DNA of 45,359 bases from an uncultured Acetatifactor sp. (GCA_949840885.1 CATKYJ010000037.1:1-45359), one strand, 5' to 3'. Counted from the first letter of the stretch, positions 24,583 through 33,283 are shown. The notes: a model not told the origin generated them from the letters alone. Program-made: numbers and translations.

Positions 24583-26256
24583 ATGATGAAGACGGATTTG
24601 GAGATTGCACAGGAAGCGGTGATGGAGCCTGTTGACAGGATTGCAGCAGGGCTTGGGATGGAGGAGGAAGACCTGGAACTCTATGGCAGATACAAGGCCA
24701 AGCTTTCGGAGGAATATCTGGCCAGCCTAAAAGAAAGGCCTGACGGGAAATTGATTCTGGTGACAGCCATCAATCCCACCCCGGCGGGAGAGGGCAAGAC
24801 CACTACCAGCGTGGGCTTGGGACAGGCCTTTGGAAAGCTGGGAAAAAAGGCTGTGGTGGCTCTGCGGGAGCCCTCCCTTGGCCCCTGTTTTGGCATCAAG
24901 GGCGGCGCCGCAGGCGGCGGATATGCCCAGGTGGTGCCCATGGAGGAGCTGAACCTCCACTTTACGGGAGATTTTCATGCAATTACATCTGCCAACAATC
25001 TGCTGGCGGCGCTTCTGGACAACCATATACAGCAGGGAAACGAACTGCAGATTGACGCCAGACAGATCATCTGGAAACGTTGTATGGACATGAACGACCG
25101 GGTGCTGCGCAATATCGTGGTGGGCCTTGGGAGCAAGACGGACGGTTTTGTGCGGGAAGACCATTTTGTAATCACGGTGGCCAGCGAAATCATGGCAATC
25201 CTGTGCCTGGCTGAGGACATGAATGATCTGAAAGAGAGGCTGTCCAGGATCATCGTGGCCTACAACTATTCCGGGAAGCCCGTCACGGCAAAGGATCTGC
25301 AGGCAGTGGGGGCCATGGCTGCGCTGCTAAAGGACGCCATGAAGCCGAACCTGATCCAGACCCTGGAGCATACGCCTGTGCTGGTACATGGTGGCCCATT
25401 TGCCAATATTGCCCATGGATGCAATTCCATCAGGGCTACCAGGGCGGCGCTGAAAATGGCGGATTACTGCATTACGGAGGCAGGCTTCGGCGCAGATCTG
25501 GGGGCGGAGAAATTCTTTGACATCAAATGCCGCACGGCAAATCTGAGGCCGGATGCTGCAGTACTGGTTGCAACAATCCGCGCTTTGAAGTATAATGGCG
25601 GTAGAGCCAAAAACGATCTGGGGCAGGAGGATCTGGCTGCCCTGGAAAAAGGCATCCGGAATCTGGAGAAGCATATCGAGAATCTACAGAAATATGGCGT
25701 GCCCGTAGTGGTGGCGCTGAACTCTTTTGTCACTGATACAGAGGCGGAGATAGCCTATGTAAGGAAGTTCTGCCAGGAGAGGCAGTGCGAATTTGCCTTG
25801 TCCCAGGTGTGGGCAAAGGGCGGAGAGGGCGGCATAGAACTGGCCGAAAAAGTACTGAAGACCCTGGAAAACAAAAAGAGCGGGTTTCATCTGCTCTATG
25901 AGGATGATCTGTCCCTGGAGGACAAGATACAGACTGTGGCAAAAGAAATATATGGGGCCGGCAGCGTCAGCTTTTCCCCGGCGGCGAAGAAGCAGCTGCA
26001 GAAGCTGACCGATCTGGGTTTTGGGAAGCTGCCTGTGTGCATGGCGAAAAATCAGTATTCCCTTTCGGATGACCCCAAACGCCTGGGGCGTCCCAGGGAC
26101 TTTGAAATAACTGTGAGAGAGGTATATGTATCGGCAGGGGCAGGGTTCGTGGTGGCGCTCACCGGGGATGTGGTGACCATGCCCGGACTGTCGAAGAAGC
26201 CCTCTGCTTTTGGAATCGATGTCAATGAAGATGGTGTGATTACCGGGCTGTTCTGA
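24583..26256 (+). CDS. fhs: Formate-tetrahydrofolate ligase
   Basis: This enzyme makes 10-formyl-THF from formate, THF and ATP, feeding purine synthesis and the Wood-Ljungdahl methyl branch. The 557-residue length is normal. Diagnostic motifs are the P-loop NPTPAGEGKTTTSVGLGQAF near residue 65, FTGDFHAITSANNLLAALLD near 130 and GFGADLGAEKFFDIKCR near 300. Purine genes lie elsewhere in the window, but fhs is 13 bases after ftsK and is probably read from the ftsK promoter. The start has GGGAG upstream; a second ATG at 24586 is equally possible. Confidence 0.96.
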   Translation: MMKTDLEIAQEAVMEPVDRIAAGLGMEEEDLELYGRYKAKLSEEYLASLKERPDGKLILVTAINPTPAGEGKTTTSVGLGQAFGKLGKKAVVALREPSLGPCFGIKGGAAGGGYAQVVPMEELNLHFTGDFHAITSANNLLAALLDNHIQQGNELQIDARQIIWKRCMDMNDRVLRNIVVGLGSKTDGFVREDHFVITVASEIMAILCLAEDMNDLKERLSRIIVAYNYSGKPVTAKDLQAVGAMAALLKDAMKPNLIQTLEHTPVLVHGGPFANIAHGCNSIRATRAALKMADYCITEAGFGADLGAEKFFDIKCRTANLRPDAAVLVATIRALKYNGGRAKNDLGQEDLAALEKGIRNLEKHIENLQKYGVPVVVALNSFVTDTEAEIAYVRKFCQERQCEFALSQVWAKGGEGGIELAEKVLKTLENKKSGFHLLYEDDLSLEDKIQTVAKEIYGAGSVSFSPAAKKQLQKLTDLGFGKLPVCMAKNQYSLSDDPKRLGRPRDFEITVREVYVSAGAGFVVALTGDVVTMPGLSKKPSAFGIDVNEDGVITGLF

Positions 26257-26273
26257 AGCGAGGGAAGACGGAT

Positions 26274-27740
26274 ATGAAATGTCCTAATTGTGGATCTGAG
26301 ATGGCCGAGGGGATGCTATACTGCGAGCACTGCGGTGAAGACATCCACATCGTGCCTGATTTTGAACCCGAGTTGGAAGATGCCATCCATAATATCCTGG
26401 AAGAAATGCATGAGGATATGACAGGAGAGAGGAGAGAGGAGCTTGAGGATTCCTTTGAGGAGGACGAGTTCTTTGAAGAGGACGAGCTTCAGGAGCCGGC
26501 GCGGAGGAAGAGAATCTGGCCGAAAGTGCTGTTGGCGCTTTTGTTTCTGGTCTTTCTGACTGCCGGCGGCATTGCCTGGCATGTTTATGGCTCTTATTCG
26601 GAAGAGTATCAGCTAAGCAGGGCGGAGCAATATGTGGTGCAGGGAAAGTACGATGAGGCCATTGCTTGTTACAACCGGGCTGTGGAACTGGACGGCACCA
26701 ATGTGGAACTGCTTTTCGAACTGGCGGATATCTATCTGCTGAAAAACAATAAAGTGGAGTATGAGTATCTCCTGCGGGAGATCATCAAGAACAAAAACAC
26801 CTCCGCGGAGCAGCTGGAGGGGGCGTACGGGAAGCTGATCGCCATATATCGGGAAAGAGAGGACTATCAGACCATCAATGCATTGCTTTTGGCAAGCGGC
26901 AACGATAATCTGATAGCGGCTTATCCCAACTACATCGTGGATGTGCCTGAATTCAGCATAAATGAGGGTTACTATACCAGTATCCAGCCCCTGAAGCTGA
27001 CGGCATCTGGTTCTGGCAAAATCTATTATACCACGGACGGCTCCGAGCCCACGGAGGAGAGCACGCAGTATACGGCTCCGATCATACTGGAGAACGGGAG
27101 CCACATCGTCAAGGCATGCTTTGTAAATGACAATGGGATTGTCAGCGACGTGGTTACAAAGGAATACCATATCGAGTACAATGACATTCTTCCGCCTGAA
27201 ATCAGTGTGCTCAGCGGAGAATATTCCAACCCCATGCTGATCGAGATTCTGGAGGAAGACGAGGACGTATATTATACGATGGACGGCAGCGACCCCACTT
27301 ATTCCTCCACTCCCTATACAGGGCCGATACCGATGCCACTGGGCAAATCCACCTACAAATTTGCACGGATCGTAAACGGAGTTACCGGAATCATTGCGGA
27401 ACGTGAATACAATCTTGTCATAGACACGGACGTTACCCCGGCGCAGGCGGTGGATTCTGTGGTGATGTACTGCGTGGAGACAGGAAAGATCACGGATGGC
27501 AGCGGACGGTTTGACGACAGTGAGGATCGCTATGAGTATATGTATCTGTATGCTGCGAATATCAATAAGACAGGCGATTTCTATGTAATAGCCGAACAGT
27601 ACAGGACGGCTGACGGCAATTCCGCCAGGACGGGGAACAATTTTGCCGTGAATGTTTATACGGGAGAGCGCTTTAAACTTCAGAGAGACGATGGGGGCCG
27701 TCTGACCCTGATCGGAATAGACGCGGAAGTAAGTGAATAA
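26274..27740 (+). CDS. Zinc-ribbon, single-span membrane protein with TPR and two chitobiase-C-type domains
   Basis: The 488-residue protein begins with a double-CXXC zinc ribbon (CPNCGSEM and CEHCGEDI). An acidic linker and one membrane helix follow (KVLLALLFLVFLTAGGIAW, about 83-101), then TPR-like helices (QGKYDEAIACYNRAVELDG). Two repeats of the CHB_HEX_C_1-type fold come next: KIYYTTDGSEPTEESTQYTA and DVYYTMDGSDPTYSSTPYTG. A small C-terminal domain ends it. The ribbon is predicted cytoplasmic and the repeats extracellular. The function is unknown; such proteins are common in Lachnospiraceae. It follows fhs by 17 bases, so it is probably in the same transcript. Confidence 0.75.
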   Translation: MKCPNCGSEMAEGMLYCEHCGEDIHIVPDFEPELEDAIHNILEEMHEDMTGERREELEDSFEEDEFFEEDELQEPARRKRIWPKVLLALLFLVFLTAGGIAWHVYGSYSEEYQLSRAEQYVVQGKYDEAIACYNRAVELDGTNVELLFELADIYLLKNNKVEYEYLLREIIKNKNTSAEQLEGAYGKLIAIYREREDYQTINALLLASGNDNLIAAYPNYIVDVPEFSINEGYYTSIQPLKLTASGSGKIYYTTDGSEPTEESTQYTAPIILENGSHIVKACFVNDNGIVSDVVTKEYHIEYNDILPPEISVLSGEYSNPMLIEILEEDEDVYYTMDGSDPTYSSTPYTGPIPMPLGKSTYKFARIVNGVTGIIAEREYNLVIDTDVTPAQAVDSVVMYCVETGKITDGSGRFDDSEDRYEYMYLYAANINKTGDFYVIAEQYRTADGNSARTGNNFAVNVYTGERFKLQRDDGGRLTLIGIDAEVSE

Positions 27741-27773
27741 AAATTCCTGAGGAAAGGAACAGAGAGGTGGACT

Positions 27774-28649
27774 ATGTACAGAATTTTAAAGAAAAGTGAG
27801 CTTACCACAAATATTTATCTCATGGATGTGGAGGCAAAGCGGGTTGCCAAGGCATGTCAGCCCGGACAGTTCGTCATTGTGAGGATGGATGCGGAGGGAG
27901 AGAGAATTCCACTTACCATTTGTGATTATGACAGGGAAAAGGGAACCGTGACCATTGTGTTCCAGTGCGTGGGTGCAGAGACACATCGGATGGTCAGTCT
28001 GGAAGAGGGCGACGCTTTCCATGATTTTGTAGGGCCCCTGGGATGTCCCTCAGAGCTGGTGAAAGAGCCGGAGGAGGAGCTGAAGAAGAAAAGGATTCTC
28101 TTCGTGGCAGGCGGCGTGGGCGCTGCACCTGTGTATCCCCAGGTGAAATGGCTCCATGAGCAGGGCGTGGCCGCAGATGTGATCGTGGGCAGCAAGACAA
28201 AAGATCTGCTGATTCTGGAGAAAGAGATGACGGCTGTGGCTGGGAATCTCTACATAACTACGGACGACGGCTCCTACGGCCGTAGCGGCATGGTGACCCA
28301 GACCATCAAGGATCTGGTGGCAGAGGGGAAAGAATACGATGTGTGCATCGCCATTGGTCCTATGATCATGATGAAGTTTGTCTGTCTGCTGACAAAAGAC
28401 CTGAATATTCCCACCGTAGTCAGCCTGAACCCTATCATGGTGGACGGCACGGGCATGTGCGGGGCTTGCCGCGTAACCGTGGGCGGCAAGGTGAAGTTCG
28501 CCTGCGTGGACGGGCCGGAATTCGATGGCCATGAGGTGAATTTCGATGAGGCCATGAGGCGCCAGACCCTCTATAAGACCGAGGAGGGCAGGGCTATGCT
28601 GAGGCTCCAGGAGGGAGATACGCATCACGGCGGGTGCGGGAACTGCTAA
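27774..28649 (+). CDS. nfnA: NfnA-like ferredoxin-NADP oxidoreductase, FAD/NAD subunit (alpha)
   Basis: The 291-residue protein has an FAD-binding beta-barrel (QPGQFVIVRMDAEGERIPLTI), a Rossmann NAD domain (ILFVAGGVGAAPVYPQVKWL) and a C-terminal [2Fe-2S] cysteine cluster (GTGMCGACRVTVGGKVKFAC). The layout resembles PyrK/SudB proteins. In NfnAB this subunit binds NADH and couples to NfnB for electron bifurcation between NADH, ferredoxin and NADPH. The next gene is the matching beta subunit, which supports Nfn over PyrK or sulfide dehydrogenase. The C-terminal HHGGCGNC adds two more cysteines. Unusually, 195 bases with strong hairpins separate the two subunit genes. Confidence 0.85.
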   Translation: MYRILKKSELTTNIYLMDVEAKRVAKACQPGQFVIVRMDAEGERIPLTICDYDREKGTVTIVFQCVGAETHRMVSLEEGDAFHDFVGPLGCPSELVKEPEEELKKKRILFVAGGVGAAPVYPQVKWLHEQGVAADVIVGSKTKDLLILEKEMTAVAGNLYITTDDGSYGRSGMVTQTIKDLVAEGKEYDVCIAIGPMIMMKFVCLLTKDLNIPTVVSLNPIMVDGTGMCGACRVTVGGKVKFACVDGPEFDGHEVNFDEAMRRQTLYKTEEGRAMLRLQEGDTHHGGCGNC

Positions 28650-28656
28650 GTGTGAA

Positions 28657-28716
28657 GTGTGCAAAGATTTTCTAAGCGGCCGAAGAACGTCCGCCAAGAA
28701 AATATAAATTGCACAC
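28657..28716 (+). repeat. 60-base imperfect palindrome containing copy 2 of the 26-bp repeat
   Basis: GTGTGCAA at 28657-28664 and TTGCACAC at 28709-28716 form the ends. An ATTTTCT/AGAAAAT pairing and a GCGG/CCGC pairing continue the stem inward around a short loop. The left arm carries the sequence shared with 17701-17726. It lies between nfnA and nfnB and has no T-tract, so it is a candidate small repetitive element, RNA-stability hairpin or processing site. Confidence 0.6.
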
Positions 28717-28746
28717 GTAAGAATGCCTTGGTGCGGGCATTCTTAC
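28717..28746 (+). promoter_or_regulatory. Perfect 11-bp hairpin between nfnA and nfnB
   Basis: GTAAGAATGCC at 28717-28727 pairs with GGCATTCTTAC at 28736-28746 over an 8-base loop, directly beside the 60-base palindrome. No T-tract follows, so it is not an obvious terminator. It could set the nfnA:nfnB expression ratio by protecting mRNA ends. Confidence 0.5.
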
Positions 28747-28844
28747 GGACTTGTACCGATATGAGATACGATTGGCTGTAAGCGACATGCAGGTGCATGG
28801 GAAATGAGGACGCAGAGTATAAAAATATGGAGGATCGAGAATAA

Positions 28845-30239
28845 ATGGACGTAATGGACGTTTTGACAAAAATCCCTGTGAGGGAGCAGGACGCGAAAGA
28901 GCGCGCTGCCAATTTTGAGGAAGTATGCCTGGGATATAACCAGGAAGAGGCTCAGAATGAGGCCACCAGATGCATTAACTGTAAGAATGCCCAGTGCATT
29001 AAGGGCTGCCCTGTGGCAATCGACATCCCTGCCTTTATCCAGAAAGTGAAAGAGGGGGACATGGCGGAGGCTTACCAGATCATCAGCAAGGCCAGCGCCC
29101 TGCCTGCAGTCTGCGGGCGTGTATGCCCTCAGGAGACTCAGTGTGAGGGAAAATGCATCCGGGGCATCAAGGGGGATCCTATCTCCATCGGAAAGCTGGA
29201 GCGCTTCGTAGCTGACTGGGCCAGGGAGAACGGCATCAAACCTGCCGGGGCGGTGGAAAAGAAAGGAAAGAAAGTGGCCGTCATCGGTTCCGGCCCCGCA
29301 GGCTTAACCTGCGCAGGGGATCTGGCGAAGATGGGCTATGAGGTGACGATTTTTGAGGCTTTACATGAGCCCGGCGGCGTATTGGTGTACGGCATTCCGG
29401 AGTTCCGTCTGCCGAAAAAGGCTGTAGTGGCTGAGGAAATCGAAAATGTAAAAGCGCTGGGCGTGAAGATAGAGACCAATGTGGTGGTGGGCAAGTCCGT
29501 CACCATCGATGAACTGATTCAGGAGGAGGGGTTCGAAGCCGTATTCATCGGCTCCGGCGCGGGCCTGCCCAAGTTTATGGGCATTCCCGGGGAGAACTCC
29601 AACGGCGTGTTCTCGGCCAACGAGTATCTGACCAGAAGCAACCTGATGAAAGCCTTTGACGAGAGTTCCAACACCCCTATCATGCACAGCAAGAAAGTGG
29701 CCGTGGTAGGCGGCGGCAATGTAGCCATGGACGCAGCCAGGACGGCGCTTCGCCTGGGGGCGGAGGTACATATCGTGTACCGCCGCAGTGAGGAGGAGCT
29801 TCCTGCCAGGGTAGAAGAAGTGCATCATGCCAAGGAGGAGGGTATCATCTTTGACCTGCTGACCAACCCCACGGAAATCCTTGCGGACGAGAAAGGCTGG
29901 GTAACCGGCATGAAATGCATCAGGATGGAGCTGGGCGAGCCGGATGCCTCCGGACGCAGGCGTCCTGTGGAGATTCCGGGCTCCGAGTTCACCATGGAGC
30001 TGGATACCGTCATCATGTCTCTGGGCACTTCCCCGAACCCGTTGATTTCTTCCACTACGGAGGGGCTGGAGACCAATAAATGGAAATGTATCGTGGCTGA
30101 GGAGTCCAACGGCCAGACTACCAAGGAGGGCGTCTATGCCGGCGGAGATGCCGTTACAGGTGCGGCTACCGTGATCTTAGCCATGGGTGCCGGAAAGGCG
30201 GCAGCGAAAGGAATAGACGAATACTTGTGTGGTAAGTAA
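28845..30239 (+). CDS. nfnB: NfnB-like NADPH-dependent glutamate synthase-type oxidoreductase (beta)
   Basis: The 464-residue protein has two N-terminal iron-sulfur cysteine clusters (CINCKNAQCIKGCPVAIDIP and CGRVCPQETQCEGKC). An FAD domain follows (VAVIGSGPAGLTCAGDLAKM) with an NADPH-binding Rossmann fold (KVAVVGGGNVAMDAARTALR). This is the GltD/gltA homotetrameric-type architecture, which in Clostridia forms NfnB. Paired with the upstream NfnA it should catalyse reversible NADH-dependent reduced ferredoxin:NADP+ oxidoreduction. A stand-alone glutamate synthase small subunit is the alternative, but no large subunit is nearby. ATG 28845 has GGAGGA upstream; 28854 is an in-frame alternative. 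Confidence 0.88.
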   Translation: MDVMDVLTKIPVREQDAKERAANFEEVCLGYNQEEAQNEATRCINCKNAQCIKGCPVAIDIPAFIQKVKEGDMAEAYQIISKASALPAVCGRVCPQETQCEGKCIRGIKGDPISIGKLERFVADWARENGIKPAGAVEKKGKKVAVIGSGPAGLTCAGDLAKMGYEVTIFEALHEPGGVLVYGIPEFRLPKKAVVAEEIENVKALGVKIETNVVVGKSVTIDELIQEEGFEAVFIGSGAGLPKFMGIPGENSNGVFSANEYLTRSNLMKAFDESSNTPIMHSKKVAVVGGGNVAMDAARTALRLGAEVHIVYRRSEEELPARVEEVHHAKEEGIIFDLLTNPTEILADEKGWVTGMKCIRMELGEPDASGRRRPVEIPGSEFTMELDTVIMSLGTSPNPLISSTTEGLETNKWKCIVAEESNGQTTKEGVYAGGDAVTGAATVILAMGAGKAAAKGIDEYLCGK

Positions 30240-30258
30240 TCACAAGGAGGGAAGGTCG

Positions 30259-30558
30259 ATGGTAAAGCATATTGTACTCTGGAACTTTGTGGAAGAACTG
30301 TCCGAGGAGGAGAAAAAGGAAGCGGGACGAAAGATGGCATCCCTGCTGGAGCCGATTAAGGAACTTGTGCCTGGCGCGGTGAAAATCCAGGTGGTTCCCA
30401 ACCAGCTGGCATCCAGCAATCGGGATATCGCCCTGATCTCCACCTTTGAGACCGTGGAGGCGCTGTCTGCATATCAGAACCATCCGGCTCATGTGGAGGC
30501 CGGAAAGTATGTAAGGAGCGTCACCTGCAACAGGGCATGTATGGATTATGAACTTTAA
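30259..30558 (+). CDS. Dabb (stress-responsive A/B barrel) family protein
   Basis: A 99-residue ferredoxin-like alpha/beta barrel protein. MVKHIVLWNFVEELSEEEK at the start, VPNQLASSNRDIALISTFE in the middle and YQNHPAHVEAGKYVRSV near the end follow the Dabb pattern. These proteins are usually dimers and mostly of unknown function. ATG 30259 is chosen because AAGGAGGGAAG lies just upstream; the open frame extends to 30229. It sits 19 bases after nfnB and probably shares its transcript. Confidence 0.85.
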   Translation: MVKHIVLWNFVEELSEEEKKEAGRKMASLLEPIKELVPGAVKIQVVPNQLASSNRDIALISTFETVEALSAYQNHPAHVEAGKYVRSVTCNRACMDYEL

Positions 30559-30645
30559 AATGGAATAATTCTAACATGATTTCAACATAATTTCAGACAT
30601 AATTTCATTTACAGCAAGTTATATTTCATGTTACATTGATTTCCG

Positions 30646-30727
30646 CATGCAATGGTCGGGGCAGATGTGGACGTATTCCTCCGGTCATTGCATGGCGAAT
30701 GCCGCAGGGCTCATGTGTCCCTGCGGC
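30646..30727 (+). promoter_or_regulatory. Two hairpins in the leader of the zinc-ribbon gene
   Basis: A perfect 9-bp inverted repeat, CATGCAATG at 30646-30654 and CATTGCATG at 30686-30694, is followed by a GC-rich hairpin, GCCGCAGGG at 30701-30709 and CCCTGCGGC at 30719-30727. They occupy the 200-base gap upstream of the gene at 30762. No T-tract follows either stem. Upstream lies A/T-rich sequence with two tandem ACATAATTTCA copies. No known riboswitch class was recognised. Confidence 0.45.
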
Positions 30728-30761
30728 TGACGATTCAGAGGAGGAAAGAAGGTAGACAAAT

Positions 30762-31718
30762 ATGCCTTGGTGTCCGAAATGCAAAAGCGAGTATAGGGAA
30801 GGGTTTACGGTATGCGCTGACTGCGGCAGCGAACTGGTGGATGAGGAGCAGTTTTTGAAGTTGGAGGAAGAGCGCGCCGCCGCAGAGGAGGCGCAGAGAG
30901 TAGCGCTTGCAATGCAGCATGTGGCGCGCATGGCCGCCGAAAGAGGGGAAAGTCTCAATGTGGAAGAGGCGGAGCGTCTGGCTGCAGAGGCGGGCATATC
31001 CGTGGATGAGGTGTCGGCTGTACATCTGGCTGCTGGGGATGAGGGACTGTCCGAGGCTGCAGAGGCAGAAGAGACGGAAATGCCTGGCTCTGCCGTGCAT
31101 GAAAAGGAGCACATGTCTGCCGGGGAAGAGGAAAAGCTTGGGACAGCTGCCGGAATGCTGCCGGAGCAGAATACGGAGGAGGGGAACTTTTCTTCCCGAA
31201 ATCCGGAAGAGGATGCCGCTCAGTCCCCCACCTCGCCCGCTACGTCCCTGTACCAGGACAGCACGGAGCGGGCCAATGAGAACCGTTCCTCCGCCTGGAT
31301 CCTGATGATCATGGGCAGCGTAGGACTCATTGTCATTGTGCTGGGAATTATGGGCGTGGTTCCGTTCCACTTCAGCAATCCATATTTGTTCTACGGCGTG
31401 ATGGCCGCGGTATTCCTTTTGTTTTTGGTTGCGGGCATGGTGTCTCTGAAAAACGCCAGAATTTTTGAAAAAAAGGCAGAGTCTGAGAATTCCCTGCGGG
31501 ATGCCATGCTGACATGGAGCAGGGAGAATCTTCATGCACAGGAGTTGGATCGCGAAATCGGCATGGCCGGCGAGTCCGAGGAAGCTTTGTATTTCAAGCG
31601 TTTTGCCTGCATCAAAGCAAAATTGAATTATCAGTTTGTGAATCTGGATCAGGGCTTTCTGGAGAAATTCATCGATGATTCCGTATATGACATGGTTTTT
31701 GGGAGAGAAGACGATTGA
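30762..31718 (+). CDS. Zinc-ribbon membrane protein, unknown function
   Basis: The 318-residue protein starts with a zinc ribbon (CPKCKSEYREGFTVCADCGSE), followed by an acidic, Ala/Glu-rich coiled segment to about residue 175. Two membrane helices follow (WILMIMGSVGLIVIVLGIMG, then LFYGVMAAVFLLFLVAGMVSL), then a helical C-terminal domain of about 85 residues. No catalytic motif is seen. It overlaps the open frame upstream of rlmH, so the two genes are probably co-transcribed. Ribosome binding site GGAGGAAAG lies upstream. The ribbon may bind a partner protein rather than DNA. Confidence 0.7.
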   Translation: MPWCPKCKSEYREGFTVCADCGSELVDEEQFLKLEEERAAAEEAQRVALAMQHVARMAAERGESLNVEEAERLAAEAGISVDEVSAVHLAAGDEGLSEAAEAEETEMPGSAVHEKEHMSAGEEEKLGTAAGMLPEQNTEEGNFSSRNPEEDAAQSPTSPATSLYQDSTERANENRSSAWILMIMGSVGLIVIVLGIMGVVPFHFSNPYLFYGVMAAVFLLFLVAGMVSLKNARIFEKKAESENSLRDAMLTWSRENLHAQELDREIGMAGESEEALYFKRFACIKAKLNYQFVNLDQGFLEKFIDDSVYDMVFGREDD

Positions 31719-31753
31719 ACGTCCGTTCTCTTTGCGACGGCATGGAGGTAAGG

Positions 31754-32233
31754 TTGAAGATCAGCATTGCATGTGTGGGCAGGATAAAGGAAAAGTTCTA
31801 TAGGGACGCTATTTCGGAATATGAGAAACGGCTGAGCAGATACTGTAGGCTGGAATTCCTGGAAGTAGCAGACGAAAAAACACCCGATGGGGCCGGTGAG
31901 GCCCTGGAGGAACAGATCAAGGAAAAAGAGGCAAGGCGTCTCCTGGAGAAAATCCGGGAGGACGCCTTTGTCTGCGCTTTGGAGATAGAGGGGAAGCGCT
32001 TGACATCAGAGGGGTTCGCCCGGTGGATGGAGGGCCTGACGGTAAGAGGAACCAGCCATATCGTGTTCGTCATCGGCGGCTCCCTGGGCCTGCATGAGTC
32101 CCTGCGCAGGCGGGCGGACATGGCCTTAAGCTTTTCGGACATGACATTTCCCCACCAGCTCATGCGAGTGATACTGGTGGAGCAGATTTACCGGGGGTTC
32201 CGGATCATACATGGAGAACCATACCATAAGTGA
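31754..32233 (+). CDS. rlmH: 23S rRNA (pseudouridine(1915)-N(3))-methyltransferase RlmH
   Basis: RlmH methylates pseudouridine 1915 in helix 69 of 23S rRNA using SAM. With a TTG start at 31754, preceded by GGAGG at 31744-31748, the protein is exactly 159 residues, the family length. It contains HIVFVIGGSLGL (the SPOUT-knot SAM site), the LSFSDMTFPHQLMRVILVEQ block and the C-terminal RIIHGEPYHK, all diagnostic. The open frame extends upstream to 31715, overlapping the previous gene, but that extension is not family-like. The 3' end is the attachment site of SCC elements in staphylococci, and a second copy of these last codons lies at 39896-39925. Confidence 0.96.
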   Translation: MKISIACVGRIKEKFYRDAISEYEKRLSRYCRLEFLEVADEKTPDGAGEALEEQIKEKEARRLLEKIREDAFVCALEIEGKRLTSEGFARWMEGLTVRGTSHIVFVIGGSLGLHESLRRRADMALSFSDMTFPHQLMRVILVEQIYRGFRIIHGEPYHK

Positions 32234-32245
32234 GGGGGAAATAGA
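32211..32245 (+). repeat. Direct repeat at the rlmH 3' end, candidate attL
   Basis: The 16-mer ATGGAGAACCATACCA at 32211-32226 recurs at 39903-39918. The next 19 bases are partly conserved (13 of 19). It spans the last codons of rlmH (GEPYHK) and the stop. Confidence 0.55.
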
Positions 32246-32309
32246 CATGCGTTCTTGGAAATAAATAGAATCTCCAATAAATGAAGTCCAGAAAGGAACA
32301 GACGACACC

Positions 32310-33209
32310 ATGTGCAGACGACTTTCCATCTATTTCAAGGAAATGTACCCAATCCTGCCGAGATTTGCCCTTGGACTGATCATCTTCGGGGAAATACACT
32401 TCATCATCCTGCTGAACGCCGGTATCAGAGATTTCAGGCTGGGCGCGCAGGAGCTGATCGGCGGCTTTACCGTTTTTAGCTTTTTGCTGTGGCTGCGGAT
32501 TGCGGACGACTTCAAGGACTACGAGCTGGACAGCCGCCTGTTTGCCCATAGACCTCTCCCATCCGGGAGAGTACATAAAAAGGATCTGGCGATTTTTGTG
32601 TCCATCCTGATTGGAGTCACGGTTCTGCTGAACCTGTTTTTCATGAATAACTTCGGCTTCTTCCTTTTCCTCTACATCTACGGAACGCTGATGTCCCTCT
32701 GGTTCTTCAGCAAGAAAAAGATTCAGAAAAGCCTGCCGCTGGCCCTTGTCACCCACAATCCGGTGCAGATGATCATGAACATCTACATCATCTCGTTCAC
32801 CTGCTTGAAGTACGATTTGCCCCAGTTTACATGGGTGAATTTCCTGGCTGCATGGACGCTGTATTTCCCTGCGCTGATCTGGGAAATCTCCAGAAAGATA
32901 CGTGCGCCCAGGGACGAGACGGAGTATGTCACCTACTCCAAGCTGTTCGGCTACAAAAAGGCCACGCGCTTCATCCTGATCATCACCTGGGTGGACATCA
33001 TCACGAATTTTCTCCTGGTGTGGAATCTGAACAAGCTTACGGTGCTGGCCCTTTTGACAGACGTGACCTGGATGACCGTGAAATTCATACAGTTCATGAA
33101 AGACCCCACTCGGTTTGCCATCGTGGATAAGGTGGAAAGATACACCTACATCCAGGAATCCCTGATGCTGCTGACGATACCGGTCTATCTGATATTCGGA
33201 GCCATATGA
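32310..33209 (+). CDS. UbiA family prenyltransferase
   Basis: The 299-residue membrane protein has eight or nine hydrophobic segments. The first Asp-rich motif of UbiA enzymes is present as RIADDFKDYELDSRLFAHRP (DDxxDxxxD) near residue 68, followed by LPSGRV. The second motif region reads EISRKIRAPRDETEYVTYSK near 193. The family transfers prenyl groups from a diphosphate donor to aromatic or other acceptors in the membrane. No menaquinone genes are nearby, so the acceptor is unknown. It is the first gene after rlmH and is followed by a PEP-utilising enzyme in the same direction, which suggests a two-step pathway. Confidence 0.82.
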   Translation: MCRRLSIYFKEMYPILPRFALGLIIFGEIHFIILLNAGIRDFRLGAQELIGGFTVFSFLLWLRIADDFKDYELDSRLFAHRPLPSGRVHKKDLAIFVSILIGVTVLLNLFFMNNFGFFLFLYIYGTLMSLWFFSKKKIQKSLPLALVTHNPVQMIMNIYIISFTCLKYDLPQFTWVNFLAAWTLYFPALIWEISRKIRAPRDETEYVTYSKLFGYKKATRFILIITWVDIITNFLLVWNLNKLTVLALLTDVTWMTVKFIQFMKDPTRFAIVDKVERYTYIQESLMLLTIPVYLIFGAI

Positions 33210-33283
33210 GGCGCTTCATAAGGAGGCGGTGTCTAAGGAAGTGCTTTCTGAGGAATTGGCTCCTAATAACGGATAGCCTGTGA
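33206..33283 (+). CDS. Possible 25-residue basic peptide overlapping the UbiA stop
   Basis: An ATG overlaps the UbiA stop codon (ATGA at 33206-33209) and is preceded by GGAG at 33198-33201. It opens a 25-codon frame, rich in Arg at the start (MRRFIRRRCLRKCFLRNW) and hydrophobic later, ending at TGA 33281-33283. The coupling geometry is good, but there is no homology I recognise, and short frames of this kind arise by chance. Confidence 0.2.
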   Translation: MRRFIRRRCLRKCFLRNWLLITDSL

